Assembly (NCBI RefSeq): GCF_000002875.2 | Contig: NC_009407.2 | Span: 540,001 to 604,000 of the forward strand | DNA from: Leishmania infantum JPCM5 | Taxonomy: Eukaryota > Euglenozoa > Kinetoplastea > Trypanosomatida > Trypanosomatidae | Reading direction: 5' to 3' | Length of the DNA stretch: 64,000 nucleotides | In this document: positions 38,885 through 50,600 of the stretch, one piece after another | Numbering within the stretch: the first letter of the stretch is position 1 | How the letters are laid out: each line of letters begins with the position of its first letter | Position numbers and translations under genes: made by a program | The notes under the pieces: model-generated | Told to the model about the DNA's origin: nothing | What the model saw: only the letters and a program-made list of their open reading frames with translations | Database searches by the model: none

Positions 38885-40227
38885 AAGGGCGCTACACTGC
38901 TCCGCTGCACGCACACGCAGAGACGCCTTCGTTGTCCCCGTTATCATCTTCATCTCTGTTGTCTGGGAGAGTGTCGACCATCCGGCGGCGGCGCCGCGCT
39001 TTTTGCTCGCTGCTGTCCAATCCTTCTTTTTTTCTTCTTTGCAAGGCTCACGGAAGGGGACCGACATACCAGACAAGGAGCGAGGGGAAAGGAGGATCAG
39101 CGCGATGTGTCGATGGGGGGTGAGTGAGGTGGCGGCTGATCGCACTTGCAGCTGCTCGTGGCTGTGAGCCGGTGGCCAGTTGAACAACAATAATAAGGCT
39201 GAATTTCCCTTTTGCCCTCTTTCCGTGCGTGTGTGTGCGCGTGTGGATGAGGGATGGCATGCGTGGTGACAGCACAGATGGCGCGTCCTCGCTTCATCAT
39301 CTTGTACCGGATTATCCCCAGAAACACGGCGCCGATAGCGGTGCTTCTCTTGCTTGTTGCTCTGCATACACCCACTCATTTGCACGTGCACGTCCGACAT
39401 CCCCTTTCCACCTTGACGCGTAGTTGATTTCCATAAGCTACGTAAGGCTCCACGAAAACGCTTCAACTAATATTGTCGTCACACAAAGATGTGCTGAGGG
39501 AGGCGGTGGGGTAGCTTCCGACCCCCCCCCCCCCCACACACACACATATACACACACATACACGCACATGCAGATGCAGGTGGTCAGGTGCGCCGTGGTT
39601 GTATGGTGTTCCAGCGACTCCACAAATGGCGTTGTCTTCGGTTCCACCTACCGAATTCTTCTCTATGTCCGTTGTGCACACTCTTTCCGCTTTCCTTCTT
39701 CATTGAAGGAGGCGAGGGGAAGGGGGCCGCTGCAGCATGCTGGGTTGCCTCGCCAGGCTGTACCACCCCATCCACGCCTCAATACTTTCCTAAACTGCTC
39801 ATTCCCATCTCTCTTTCTCGTGTGTACATCTTCATTGCCGGCTCAACTCCGCTGTGCTGTGTCGCATATCTCCACACATTATGGCAGAGCTTTCTCCCCC
39901 CTCTGCTTCTCACCTTTTTAGTCCCGTGTGCATGCGTGCTCTGCGTTCCGGAAGCACGCCAGGTTGGAGGTGCTGATCGTCAGCTCTGCATCAACAGTAT
40001 CTGCGCCCCCTCTCCATCTCCTGGGCACCTGGCGAACGCGCACACTCATTGAGAGGGCCGGTGGCTATGCTGCTGCTGCCGCTCCCCCCCCGTCACATAC
40101 ACGCACGCAGTCGACTCATTCCGGGCGCACGAGGCACCGTCTCTTTCGCCGTCACCTTTTTTACTTCATAGACTAGAAGCACACACCTCCCCACCTCGCC
40201 AACACCGTCGGCGGCATTCGCTGTGCC
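38885..40227. other. Intergenic, no gene seen
   Basis: 1.3 kb. T/C tracts near 38,940-38,965 and 39,025-39,040, and a C14 run followed by CA/TA repeats at 39,522-39,570. C/T-rich stretches lie near 39,785-39,830 and 39,895-39,920. A final one precedes the next gene (40,145-40,170). No gene recognised. Confidence 0.55.
39522..39570. repeat. C14 tract and CA microsatellite
   Basis: Fourteen C followed directly by interrupted CA units. Confidence 0.85.
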
Positions 40228-43200
40228 ATGGCCCACAGTGCCGCGGCTACGCGATCCGCACGACCACCAGGCACGGACTGGCAAGACTCCTACTTCACGC
40301 TAGAGGAGCGCTATCGGCGGCTGCAGAAGCGGTTCAATGCCCAGGAACAGGAGCTGAAGTTGATCAAGGTTGCGCAAAGAAAGAAGAAAGCCCTGTCTGC
40401 CGGCCCGTCCTTGTCTTCAGTTTCCGCGCGGCGCCCGCTACAGCCTGCACTTCGCCCTGAGCCCCGCTATACGGAGGAGTCGCAGGGCAATGTGGAGGTC
40501 TCCGGATCGAGCTCTCCGCGGCGCTTTCCAAACCCGCAGAATGGCGACAGCGGTGGTGCACCTGCTCACACCTCGCTGGGAATTTCGGCCTTGCCAAATC
40601 AATGGGTGGACTACCACATCAGCCGCGCAGACTCCATCACCGACTCTCAGCAGCCGTCGCCGCCACCGCCACAGGCTGCTTCGTACGCCCAGCCTTCATC
40701 GTCTCCAAATCAGCCGCCTGCACAGCAGCAGCCACAGCCGCATGGAGTGGAGGAGTACATCGCGGTGCCCTCTGCGGCTGCTCCTCAGGCGACTCGGGCG
40801 GCCGCCATCGCCGAGGCAAGCGCGTGGGGCGAGGCAGGCGCATTGCCCGATCTGGCCATGGTGTGGGGCACCGACGGCCGCAGCAGCATGCAAAATTACG
40901 TGGTGGCTAGCGCTCTCTACCACGCCAACGAGGAGCTCCGCCGAAAGCTTAACGAGTCGGTGATGACGCTTCAAACCCTTCAGCAAGAGCTGGGGAGCAG
41001 TCGTGCGCAGCACGCGGCGCTGCAGACGCGGCTGGAGAACGTGTCTGCGCAGCTTCACCAGGTAGTGCGTGAGCGCGACCTGTCGGCGCAGAAGTACACC
41101 AACGCGAGCCACACAATAGCGGACCTCGAGCGCACCCTGCGTGATCGCGTCAGTGAGGAGGAAAAGATTCGGTTTTCATTGGAGAGCCAAATAACGGAGC
41201 TGCGCAGCCGCCTCGTAGTGGGGGCGGACAGCAACGAGTTGTTGCAGAAGGACGTGCGTAGCTTGCTGTCCGAGACGCGGGACCGAACGGCGGAGGTGAT
41301 GAAGCTGCGCTCGAACCTGGCGCTGGCCGAGTCCGCTCTGTCGTCTCAGAGGCATGTGAACGAGAACATGCTGGTGGAGCTGAAAAGTCTGAGCACCCAG
41401 CTTGTAGAGGAGCGCAAGCGACTCATCACGGTGACACGCGAAGCACATCTTGCCTCTCTCAGCGGGACGCGTGTGGAGGATCTAGAGCAGCAGCTGCAGC
41501 GTGTGCAGGAGGAACGCAATGCTATTGAGCGGGAGCACATCGAACTCATGTCGGATTTTGTGCACATCACTGAGGACGCCCTGCGCCACGCTCGAGAAGA
41601 GGTGGGGAGGGACGTAGCGGACTGGAAGGCGGCTGCCACCCACTGGGAGCAGGTGTCCCAGCTGCTTTACAAGGACATCGCTGAGCGCACTCAGCAGCAC
41701 CTGCAGTGTCGTGCCGAATGTGAGGAAGCTCAGGGTCAGCGCGACGCAGCGGAGCTGCAGCTGCGTTCACTGAAGGGGGAGGTGGCCCTGCTCACCGCAA
41801 AGCTGGACGTGGTGTGGCCCAGCCACGCGACGGACGCTAAGACCTTGACGGCGGAGGAGATACTCAACGTCTTCGGTCGAAAAGATCGTGCAGGCATTTT
41901 CTTGTTCGACGAGCGCTGCCGCCGCCGAGCTGCAGCGCTTCGCCGCAGCGGAGCCTACGATGGCGAGCCGACTGGCGCGTCTGCCACAGGGGAGACCGCC
42001 GCCGCCGCTGAAGAGAATGATGGCGGCGGCGAGGAAGATGCTGGCTTCGACCTGGCGGCAGCAGTGCTCGGCGATCTCCCAGCTGACCCGACGACCGTCG
42101 CCTGCCAATTGCAGGAGCTTCACGAGGCGAACGCAGCGCTAATCTCTGAGGTGCACCAGCTGCGGCTCACAAACGACCTGCTGCAGGAGCGACTGAATAG
42201 GCTTACGGGGAGACAGAAGGAAGAGCAGGCCCGCGTGGCTGCGGCAGAGGTGTCACTGCAGCAGCGGGAGAGGGCGGGGCACCAGCTGCTAGAGAAACAG
42301 CTGGATCGCGTGGCCTTCCTTGAGGCGCAGGTGAGGTCATTACGCGGTTATCATGTCCCCGCAAACGCCCCAATCGGCGAGGTAGGCGAGAACGAGAACA
42401 TCTTTGAGCTATACCTTGGCCAGCTCGTCGCTGCCGAGGCGCCGGAGGGGATCGAGGTGCCGGAGATGTTCTCCACCGTGTTCTGCTCTGCTGACTTTCT
42501 GGTGCATGAGACGGTCACCACCGGCACTGTGCGCGGCTTCAACGGCTTCTTCGAGGTGACCGCATCGTTCTGTGTGTCGATGGACGCGCTGCTATTCTAC
42601 TACTTGCACACACGCCAACTACTGATTCAGCTGCACCGCGTTCGTAATGCAGAAGAGGCAGCCGCCATGACGCTAGCCGCAGCAGCCGGAGCGGGTGACG
42701 AGGAGACTCACCTCTCAGTGACGGACGCAGTTGACACCGGGACTACGCACAGCGCACACGGCGGCAGCTCCAGCGGCAGCACGCACCCAAGCCTTCGCAT
42801 GGCCGAGCATATGTTCGAGACAATCGCGGAGGGCCAGGTGAGCCTGGCGGACATTGTGCTGCGGGAGGACTGCCGCCACTCCACCCGCCCAACGTTGAAG
42901 GGCCACGTGCACCTGGTCACACCTGCAGGCCGGCACCTCGCCTCAGTGGAGTTCCGCCTGACGGCGCGGCGTCCCTACTCCGCCGACTTTGTGCGACTCG
43001 TGGAAAAATCGGTGGCAACCGCCATTACCGAGGGTGCCGCTGCCGCCGCCGGCAAGGAAGCAGGCGACGAGCATGATGCGTCGTCGCACCTGCTCGATTG
43101 GATGCGGGCCACCGCTAGCACTTCACTGGGCGCGGCTGAGCATCGGCGGCAAGAGTCTGGGCAGGGCACGACGCCGACCCCGCGCCACACGCGTAGCGCC

Positions 43201-44313
43201 GCGAAGATCACCCCCACCGACCCCCACCTCCAAACCCGCCACAATCAACTGCAGCTGGTGCCGGTTGCCTCTGCTGACGGGGACACTTCATCGACCGCTT
43301 CGTCCTTCCTCATTCAACAGCAGTCGCGCATGGCGGGCACCGCTGGGGCGCTGGTGGTGCACCTTCCCCCGCCTTCGCCGCCGCCACGTCAACGTTGGCC
43401 AAGCGCGTCCTCGTGGGGTAGAAGGGAAGGAAGCGACTTGCAGGCTGCTCGTCACAGAGGTGGCGGCTCGCCGTTCAGCAGTCGAGCCGACCACGACTCC
43501 GTTATGGAGCGCAGCCCTGTCTCCGCCTCTTTCATGCACGTTGATCGCTCACTTCTGTCGGCGCAGCCGGTGTTTGGCGGGAGCGGCGGCGAAGGATCGA
43601 GGGTGATGGGGTCAGCCATTCAGTGTCTCTGGGTAGATGTGGAGCGGGTGGAGCTGCCGGCCGACCTGCCACCGCCCATCCCACGGCTGTCCTGCTACTT
43701 TCGTGTCGAAGCAGCCGACGCCGAGGTGTGGCTCGACGCGCCGCCCACGCCACGCTACACGTGGGAGTACACGCTTGACGTTCGAGACGGCAGAGCCGGA
43801 GCCTACGGTGCATCGCTGCCGGTGCGTTCCGTCACGCAGCTCGCCTCTATCCTGCGCGAGCCGCTTGTCGTTTTCCTGCTCGACGCCGACGCCATGGCGT
43901 CCAAGAGCGCTGCTGCCGTCACCGATCCGTGCGTATGGGCCATGGCTGTGTGCGAGTGGGCACAGGTGGTGCAGCACCCCAATGAGCCGCAGTCCTTCGC
44001 CTTACCGCTTCTGCGGCGCGATCAGTCCGTTGTACACGGGGCGGTGCTGCGGTTATCCCTGACCGCCTCCACCATCGGCGTGCGTTCGAGCCCGCCACAC
44101 GCAGAGCCATCGCCTTCGCAGCTGCAGAACACGGGGTTGAATACCAGCAGCTCGCCTTTCATACCACCACCGCCGATGTCGTCTCCGCCGCCGCCGCCAC
44201 CGCCACCGCCGCCACCGCTACCAGAGGAGCTGTCGCCGCCGAGGGACCTCTCTATGGAGGAGGAGTTGCTGAGGCTCGAATACAAGCAACACACCGGGCG
44301 CAGCTTCGTGTAA
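40228..44313 (+). CDS. RPGRIP1/fantom-like ciliary transition-zone protein
   Basis: 1,361 residues from the ATG at 40,228. The N-terminal ~225 residues are Pro/Ser/Gln-rich. Long coiled coil spans about 225-705. A C2-type domain of the RPGRIP1 family begins near residue 720 (ENENIFELYLGQL) and includes FSTVFCSADFLVHET and a turn-strand GFNGFFEVTASF. A low-complexity insert lies at ~818-858, and the domain resumes with FETIAEGQVSLADIVL and ends in a VEFRLTARRPY strand near 915. A second C2-like domain lies at ~1128-1284 (IQCLWVDVERVELP onward), in the position of the RPGR-interacting domain. A polyproline run precedes the C terminus. RPGRIP1L anchors the transition zone of cilia; here the flagellum base is expected. 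Confidence 0.82.
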   Translation: MAHSAAATRSARPPGTDWQDSYFTLEERYRRLQKRFNAQEQELKLIKVAQRKKKALSAGPSLSSVSARRPLQPALRPEPRYTEESQGNVEVSGSSSPRRFPNPQNGDSGGAPAHTSLGISALPNQWVDYHISRADSITDSQQPSPPPPQAASYAQPSSSPNQPPAQQQPQPHGVEEYIAVPSAAAPQATRAAAIAEASAWGEAGALPDLAMVWGTDGRSSMQNYVVASALYHANEELRRKLNESVMTLQTLQQELGSSRAQHAALQTRLENVSAQLHQVVRERDLSAQKYTNASHTIADLERTLRDRVSEEEKIRFSLESQITELRSRLVVGADSNELLQKDVRSLLSETRDRTAEVMKLRSNLALAESALSSQRHVNENMLVELKSLSTQLVEERKRLITVTREAHLASLSGTRVEDLEQQLQRVQEERNAIEREHIELMSDFVHITEDALRHAREEVGRDVADWKAAATHWEQVSQLLYKDIAERTQQHLQCRAECEEAQGQRDAAELQLRSLKGEVALLTAKLDVVWPSHATDAKTLTAEEILNVFGRKDRAGIFLFDERCRRRAAALRRSGAYDGEPTGASATGETAAAAEENDGGGEEDAGFDLAAAVLGDLPADPTTVACQLQELHEANAALISEVHQLRLTNDLLQERLNRLTGRQKEEQARVAAAEVSLQQRERAGHQLLEKQLDRVAFLEAQVRSLRGYHVPANAPIGEVGENENIFELYLGQLVAAEAPEGIEVPEMFSTVFCSADFLVHETVTTGTVRGFNGFFEVTASFCVSMDALLFYYLHTRQLLIQLHRVRNAEEAAAMTLAAAAGAGDEETHLSVTDAVDTGTTHSAHGGSSSGSTHPSLRMAEHMFETIAEGQVSLADIVLREDCRHSTRPTLKGHVHLVTPAGRHLASVEFRLTARRPYSADFVRLVEKSVATAITEGAAAAAGKEAGDEHDASSHLLDWMRATASTSLGAAEHRRQESGQGTTPTPRHTRSAAKITPTDPHLQTRHNQLQLVPVASADGDTSSTASSFLIQQQSRMAGTAGALVVHLPPPSPPPRQRWPSASSWGRREGSDLQAARHRGGGSPFSSRADHDSVMERSPVSASFMHVDRSLLSAQPVFGGSGGEGSRVMGSAIQCLWVDVERVELPADLPPPIPRLSCYFRVEAADAEVWLDAPPTPRYTWEYTLDVRDGRAGAYGASLPVRSVTQLASILREPLVVFLLDADAMASKSAAAVTDPCVWAMAVCEWAQVVQHPNEPQSFALPLLRRDQSVVHGAVLRLSLTASTIGVRSSPPHAEPSPSQLQNTGLNTSSSPFIPPPPMSSPPPPPPPPPPPLPEELSPPRDLSMEEELLRLEYKQHTGRSFV

Positions 44314-45076
44314 GAGGGGGTGCGCGCACCAACTCTCCGTCTTTGCGCTCCCCCACCACTTCGCTGTGTCTGAGCTTGCCCCCTTCTCACCGCTTCTTCA
44401 TCTACCCATGCCCATACTCTTCCACTTTACTAAAATCGCGAACAAGGTGCAACAACCGACGAGCACGACGAGAAGAAAAAAAATATATGAAACAAGCCAG
44501 ACCTCTGCCTCCTCCCCCCCCTCCCGCCGCAGCCGGATACGAAAAATCCATCAGCTACGGCGGCCTCATCGCCCATCGCGACTGCATGTCGGTTGCTGAT
44601 CGCGTTTTATCTTTGTGCCCCATCGGATGCGCGTCTGTTGGCTCCTCTCTCTCGCTCTGTGTTGCCTTTCTCTTACCTTCGGCTGCTTGCCTTCCACAAT
44701 TCTGTCGTGTACGTTCACACACAAACACACACACACACACATGATTCTTTTTGTGTGGGGCTACCCGCTGCTGCTGCGGCTGCTTCTCTCTGTGTTTTCG
44801 TCTTTTCTGTCCTCGTTCTCTCTTGATGCTTGCGGGTGGTCGCGTACACGAGCGTGTGGCGAAGACAGGGTAGAAAACTATGATAACACGCCGCCACACT
44901 CGTACATGGACTCCCTCTCTCTCGCCACAGACAACCACCACTGGCTTCTTGTGGGGAAGAGGACACGACATTGAGTCGCACTCCAGACGGTATTACATTT
45001 AACATAGAAGCTGTGCTTACTTCGCTTTATCTGCGTGCACCTCGGTCTCCTCTAAGGGGTCGACCTCCGGCGTGGG
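44314..45076. other. Intergenic, no gene seen
   Basis: Contains a CA microsatellite at 44,715-44,741 and C/T-rich tracts (44,505-44,525, 44,640-44,690, 44,785-44,825). No gene. Confidence 0.55.
44715..44741. repeat. CA microsatellite
   Basis: Interrupted CA run in the gap after the RPGRIP1-like gene. Confidence 0.85.
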
Positions 45077-46105
45077 ATGAAGCCTCTTCGAACCAAGAAA
45101 CGAGAGAGCGCCGGCGCACCCGCTGAAGACGAGGCACCGACTGGCTTGACTTCCTCCGCCTCTTCTGTGGCGGCAGGCAGTCTTGCCCCTCGCCATGTGC
45201 CGTCACCGCCGCCTGTGAAAGGAGGGCGTTTGTCGGCGCATCCGGGGCACGACTCCGGCCCTTCAACTGCCACTGCCGCTCCTGCGCCGACTATGAAAGT
45301 CTCTGCGGCTGTGAAGTTTTCGTCAGAGCTCGACAACGCCGCCGTGGAGGCGTACTTGGAGTACTTGACCCATCCACACACGAGCTGGGAAAGTGCCTCA
45401 CGCCATGTGACGCACCGCTGCGAGGTCATCGAGGAACACCGCAATTCCATTTACGCCCGCTCCCTCGCCATGCTGCGCCGCTCGTCGTTCGCCTCCACTA
45501 TCCGCAGCGAGGGCGGCGACCTAGATGCCCTAGAGACAAGTACGACCTCCTCCGTTGCCTCCGCGCCCGCCGGGTTTCCGCGCACCGCGCCAAACGGCAG
45601 CAAGAAAGCAACAGGAACCTTGCGTAAGGGCCGGCTTGGGGATACAGGGCCGCCCCTGCTGCCCTCCGACGCCGCAGAGCCATTAGCCATTGTGACGCAC
45701 TCCTCGGCTGCGGTCAGCAGCAGCCACAGCGCGGACTCGGCAAGTCGCACCTCCACCGGCACCGGGCAGCGAGCGCCGTCAAACAAGGGGCGCTTGCTGC
45801 GTGGTCCAGCGCTGGCGGGACCACCGCGGCCACACCGCACATCATCGTCCGCTACGGCACCGGCTGTAGTGGTTGAGAGTGTGTTGGGCATTGGAGGCAC
45901 GAAGCTGCTGGGTGGCAGCGGCAATGTGTTCTTGGTCAACGGTCACAGCTCAGCAGTGACAAGCCGTACGGCATCGCGCGACAGTGCCGACAGGGCGCCC
46001 CCCGTAGTCCCGCAAGGGGGTGTTGAGAGCCTGATTCGTTGCAAGAGGACTGGCGGCGCGCCTGCGGGGGTTCCATCCCCTCATCCGAAGCACCGGTTAA
46101 AGTAG
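45077..46105 (+). CDS. Protein of unknown function, low complexity
   Basis: 342 residues from the ATG at 45,077. The sequence is mostly Ser/Ala/Gly/Pro/Arg-rich and probably disordered. The one ordered-looking segment lies at about residues 75-140: FSSELDNAAVEAYLEYLTHP, then SASRHVTHRCEVIEEHRNSI and SLAMLRRSSFAS, which are predicted helices with conserved-looking aromatic and charged positions. No signal peptide, span or known domain is seen. Position in the array, ATG context and codon use support a real gene. Confidence 0.75.
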   Translation: MKPLRTKKRESAGAPAEDEAPTGLTSSASSVAAGSLAPRHVPSPPPVKGGRLSAHPGHDSGPSTATAAPAPTMKVSAAVKFSSELDNAAVEAYLEYLTHPHTSWESASRHVTHRCEVIEEHRNSIYARSLAMLRRSSFASTIRSEGGDLDALETSTTSSVASAPAGFPRTAPNGSKKATGTLRKGRLGDTGPPLLPSDAAEPLAIVTHSSAAVSSSHSADSASRTSTGTGQRAPSNKGRLLRGPALAGPPRPHRTSSSATAPAVVVESVLGIGGTKLLGGSGNVFLVNGHSSAVTSRTASRDSADRAPPVVPQGGVESLIRCKRTGGAPAGVPSPHPKHRLK

Positions 46106-47627
46106 ACAACCACCGTGCTGTGGACGGTCGCACGGTGCCCCGTGCGATTCTCGTACGTGAGTGCGGCGCCGTAGGAACGTGGTGGGCCTTGTCTGCCTCT
46201 TTTTCGCCCGAGGCGGTCTTTCCGTGAGAGACCGGTGCGGACGGTGATGCGGGTGTGCTGTATGTGCGTGTCCAACGACGTTGTTGCCTGTCCGTTCGCG
46301 ATCAGCTCCCGTTACTTCCTCTGGCCCTCCTTCCAAGACCCCCTTCCAAGGACTATCCTACCATGCACGCACAGGCACGCAGTGCATAACGTGCGTGGAG
46401 CTCACGCCGTCACAGGGCGTGTCGCATCACCGCGTTCATCCGTGTGGCCTGCTTGCCGATCGCTGCCACATGCGCCATCGTTTTCTGGCTCGTTCGGCGT
46501 GCGTTGCTTCTCGCCTGTTTCGCTACTGGGATTCTAGTTGAAGGGGCTGCAGGGACAAGGCATACGCACACACGCACACCCAAGGGGAGCGGCAGGTAGG
46601 TGCTGCAGGCGCGGCCGCATTCGTCATCTCCGCTGCGGTGGCCAGACAGGAAATCGGCATGGCTCCCTGCACCCTTGGCTGATGTACGCGTGCGTGTGTG
46701 ATGCGGTATGCGCCCTGCATTGCCCCCTCCCAACCCCCCAAAGAGCCGGCAAGCACGCCAACGGAAGTCACCAGCTCAAGCACACACGCGAGGGGTGCAA
46801 CGGCTTCTCCGTGCCACATGCAAAGCGAGACTGTGAACGAAAGCGGAAGGTGGAGCGCCGTCAACGGAGATGTATCGTGCGTGTGACGGAAGTGAACTAC
46901 ACCTCCTTCTACACTGGCTCTCCCCCGTACACACAAACGTACACACATGCTCATGGGCTCTGGCTCTGCCGGCGGATGACACTCTTTCACGGCTTGACTC
47001 TCTCTCGTCGGTCCCTCACTTCGCCTCCGTCTACTTCACTTGCTCGCGTTGCGGCTGCCCTTGTCGACTCGCCTCCTCTTTTCTTGTTAAATGCCTCCCC
47101 TCGCTGCTTTACCGCGCCAGCATCGCACTACGCTACACGCATGCCAACATAAGCACGTGTGGTGCATACGCAGAGATCACATTCGACCCGGACACACCCA
47201 CCTGTACGCACACACACGCACCCGCGCGTGTGTGCGTGTGTGTGCGTTTTTCCACTTATCTCTTTCTCTCTCTTGCAGGCCACGCGTGCGCGCGACTGAC
47301 GCATCGTCGTCGGGTTTTGGGGGTGGGGCGCCTGCACTCTTTTCGTGTTCTCGTCTTGTCTCTCCCTGATTTCGACGCGGGCGGTGCTGAGGGAAAGAAG
47401 GGGAGCCGGCGCTGACCATCCCTCTTTCGAACCGCACCGTTAGCCCGGCGTCCACCATCACTCACTTGCTTCTCCCTCGGTGCTGGTGTGCGTGTGCGCG
47501 CATTGACGGTCTTTCTCGGGTATTCTCATCACTCCCCCTTCTAATAGAGGCACACGCACGCGCGCGCGCGCAAACGCCAACCGTCACACGAAGCGACATC
47601 CAGAAGAAGGGCGTCTGGCACAAAACT
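46106..47627. other. Intergenic with spliced-leader acceptor
   Basis: 1.5 kb. The best splice signal is the C/T tract at 47,246-47,275 with AG at 47,277-47,278, about 350 bases upstream of the Rictor ATG. A second tract lies at 47,525-47,545. CA/TG microsatellites lie near 47,209-47,250. Frames up to ~200 codons occur but are low-complexity and antisense or out of context. Confidence 0.6.
47246..47278 (+). promoter_or_regulatory. Spliced-leader acceptor for the Rictor gene
   Basis: Long pyrimidine tract directly followed by GCAG, the textbook trypanosomatid acceptor layout. Confidence 0.65.
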
Positions 47628-50600
47628 ATGGCGACGGCAAGCATGCACAAGGAGGCGCTGGAGCTGCTCCAGCAGTACGCGATCGATTTGAAGGACTTCA
47701 CTAAGGCCCGTGAACGCTACACCACCGTCATAGAGAAGGAGCTCGTCCCACTTGCCCAGGAGGAGGACAACGTCGATGTGCTTGCGGCTACGAGGGCTGC
47801 ACAGGAGCAGGTGCGCGCGGCCTGGGAAGAGTACATCGCTTCTGTACAGCAGTACTTCAACCGCGTTGTCCGGTCCACCGTCCGCGACCTGCTGGATCCT
47901 GGAAGCTCCGTCATTCCAGTCTCGACCGTCACCTCCAACGAAACCCTGGCGACGACAAGCTCAAAGGATCGCTCGGAGATAAATTCAGGCCCTCTCGCCA
48001 CTGCCACCGCGGTGGGCAGTGCCGAATCGGGGCGGCTGTTGCCGTGCGCGAATTCAGCGAACGTTCCCACGGTGGGCAACAGCGGCGGCGTCGGCGGCGA
48101 TGCCGTGGCCCAGCTGAGCAGACGCGCTGAGCGCATGAGCGATTTTTGCGCCGTATGTGAAAAGTGGTACGTGAACAGCGAGGTGCTGTTCGAACTACCG
48201 GAGCCGCAGGCTCTGGCTGCTCTTGCGGCGTCTGCTTTAGCATCTGTGAGTCGCCTTCTTCGCCTGCTGGGCATGCGAATGGCGTACGTGTGCGCCGGCA
48301 ACAGCTTCTTCTTGCGCAGCTTCATTGAGGATGGGGAGGCCGTGCGCTGGGCCGCCTTCTGCGGTGACCGTGGATTGAACGCAGAGGTGGATGCGCTGCT
48401 GTCACTCATGGAACGCCTGATGCAGCTCAACATCACCGACCCAAAGGCCTACCCGCGGGTGCCGTTTGGCTGGCTCTATCGGCTAAGCTCCCTCTTGGAG
48501 CACCCGGACTCGGTAGCCAGCGCTTCGCCAAAGCGGCGCAGCGTCGCCGTCCGCATCGCTCTTCAGCTTCTCCGCCACCAACCGGACCAAGCAACGGCGG
48601 CGGGACTTCACAGTGTTCTACTGAACGCGTGCATTGAGCCGAACGGCTGCGTCACCCCGGACGAGGCGCAGCAGGTGGTGCAGACATTCCTGAACCTCTT
48701 CGACGCCCCCAGCACGCGCCAGTACCTCAAGCCGACGGATCTGCGCACCATCTTCGCGCCTTTTCTGTCCACCGCCGAGTCCGGCGGTACGGACCTCTTG
48801 ACAATGCAGAACAACGCCAAGGAACTCATCGTGACTGTCTTTTCTAACTGCGTCGGAAGCTTGTGGATCAGCTCCGAGGTGACGGAGCTGCGCTCCATCA
48901 TTGATGTCCTGCACCTGCCGGGGCCGCTCGACACGAAGATGGTCATCATCACCCTCTTCAACAAGCTGCTCACGCGCCTCGCTCCACATCGCGGGATCGT
49001 TCCCATGGACACCTGGAAGGGCTTTGAGGAGGACCGCCTGCGCAAGGCCGCCCGCGATGCTGAGGAGCAGGCCATGGAGGCGAACGGCGGCGGCGGTGAC
49101 GTGTGCAACGACACACAGTACCTGAACAACAACAGTTTCATGTGCGACTTCACGCTGACCGACTCCACCGGCGATGCGGCGCTCTTCGACGACTTCATTC
49201 CTACAACCAAGGCTCTTGGCTACCACGTCATGGACCCCTTGCTGGGCCGCGTTCTCGTCTGCCTTAACTACCACGGCCTTCCCTACGCCCTCACGCAGCT
49301 TATGCAGAATGTTAACAAGAACCGAGTCGTCACGGCAGCCGCTTCGAGCCTCTTGCAAGACATCTTCGTGCTGATGGACACGGTGCTGCCGCAGGTGATC
49401 GTCTTCAAGCTGCACGAGGCCTTCAACAAAGCCGTTGGCCGCCTCGCCAACGACGGCAGCCTGTTTGTTGGTGGTCTCACTTCGCAGCTCTTCCGAAGCT
49501 ATAAGAAGAACAGCGGCATCGGCGGCGGTGCTAGCATGATGCCGGCCAGCACGACGCAGATGCCGAACACTGCCCTGAACACACCCGGCACGCTGGACGT
49601 CGACGACCCGACCTTCGCCACGATGCTGCGTGATTGCAAGGTGGATCGAATGAAGGGCTGCCAGACGTGGAACTTTGACATCTTAGTGACCCTGGTGCAG
49701 GGCCCGCTGCACCTTCCGCGGCGATTCCGCGCTGCGCGAGAGCTGATGGAGAGTCTCGTGCTCTTCTTTACACCGTCGTCACACTCCAGCACGTCGCAGA
49801 TTTGTTCCACCTTCAGCACACAGCCGCCCGACACGGTATCCCCGCAGGTGTGCATGGTGGGAGTGGAGCTGATCGACCTTATACTGAGCTCTCGCGACGG
49901 TGCGGCGCTGCTCGAGCGCATGGGCTTCGTTGCGGCCGTGGCGGCGATGCTGAAGGAGGTGCGAGTCGGCAAGCCTGTAGTACTGCGGCGTGCTGTGGTC
50001 AACACATGCATCGGGCGGTCGCTGCTGCGCATAACTGGTCGCCTGTCCGCGCATGCGAATGGCCTGCTGCTCATGCGAGACCACGGCATCTTCTCGCTCG
50101 TGGACAGCATGTTCTCAAAGCTCAGGGGCCCTCGGCTGGAGAGCCCGGCCGAAGAGGACACCCTGCAGGATGTGTGCTACCAGCTCCTGCAGTATTTGTA
50201 CCTTGGCGCGGTGCCCAACTACGGTGTCTGCAAAGACATCCGGCAAACCTTCCGCGCGGCGCTGGGTAACCCGAGCAGCACGATCCGCCTCTGCGCGGCG
50301 CAGCAGCTGAAGAAAGCAGTCTGGCGCGACCTGTCCACTTCCATGAAGTGGGGCATCAAAACGCTCCTGCAGGCGCTGCACGACGACTTTTTCAGTGTAA
50401 TCGAAAGCGCCTTTAAGTTGCTGCTGAGCATCTGCCTCTGCTCCGACGAGGGCCTCGACTACTTGATCGAGTGCTTTCCAACGGTGCTGATGGAGAGCGA
50501 GATGATCCTCAGCCATGCGAAGCAGCTGCGGCTCAACGTGCTGCTATACCGGATCGCTAGTCGTCCGTCGGGCTTTCGCTTTCTTCAATGCTACGGCTGG

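Noticed and set aside
46538..47152. 204-codon plus-strand frame before the Rictor gene
   Set aside because: His/Thr/Cys-rich sequence from CA/TG repeats, no domain, and it precedes the Rictor splice acceptor.
47400..47450. B-box-like sequence on the minus strand (GGTTCGAAAG), possible tRNA
   Set aside because: No A box, no acceptor stem pairing and no cloverleaf could be drawn.
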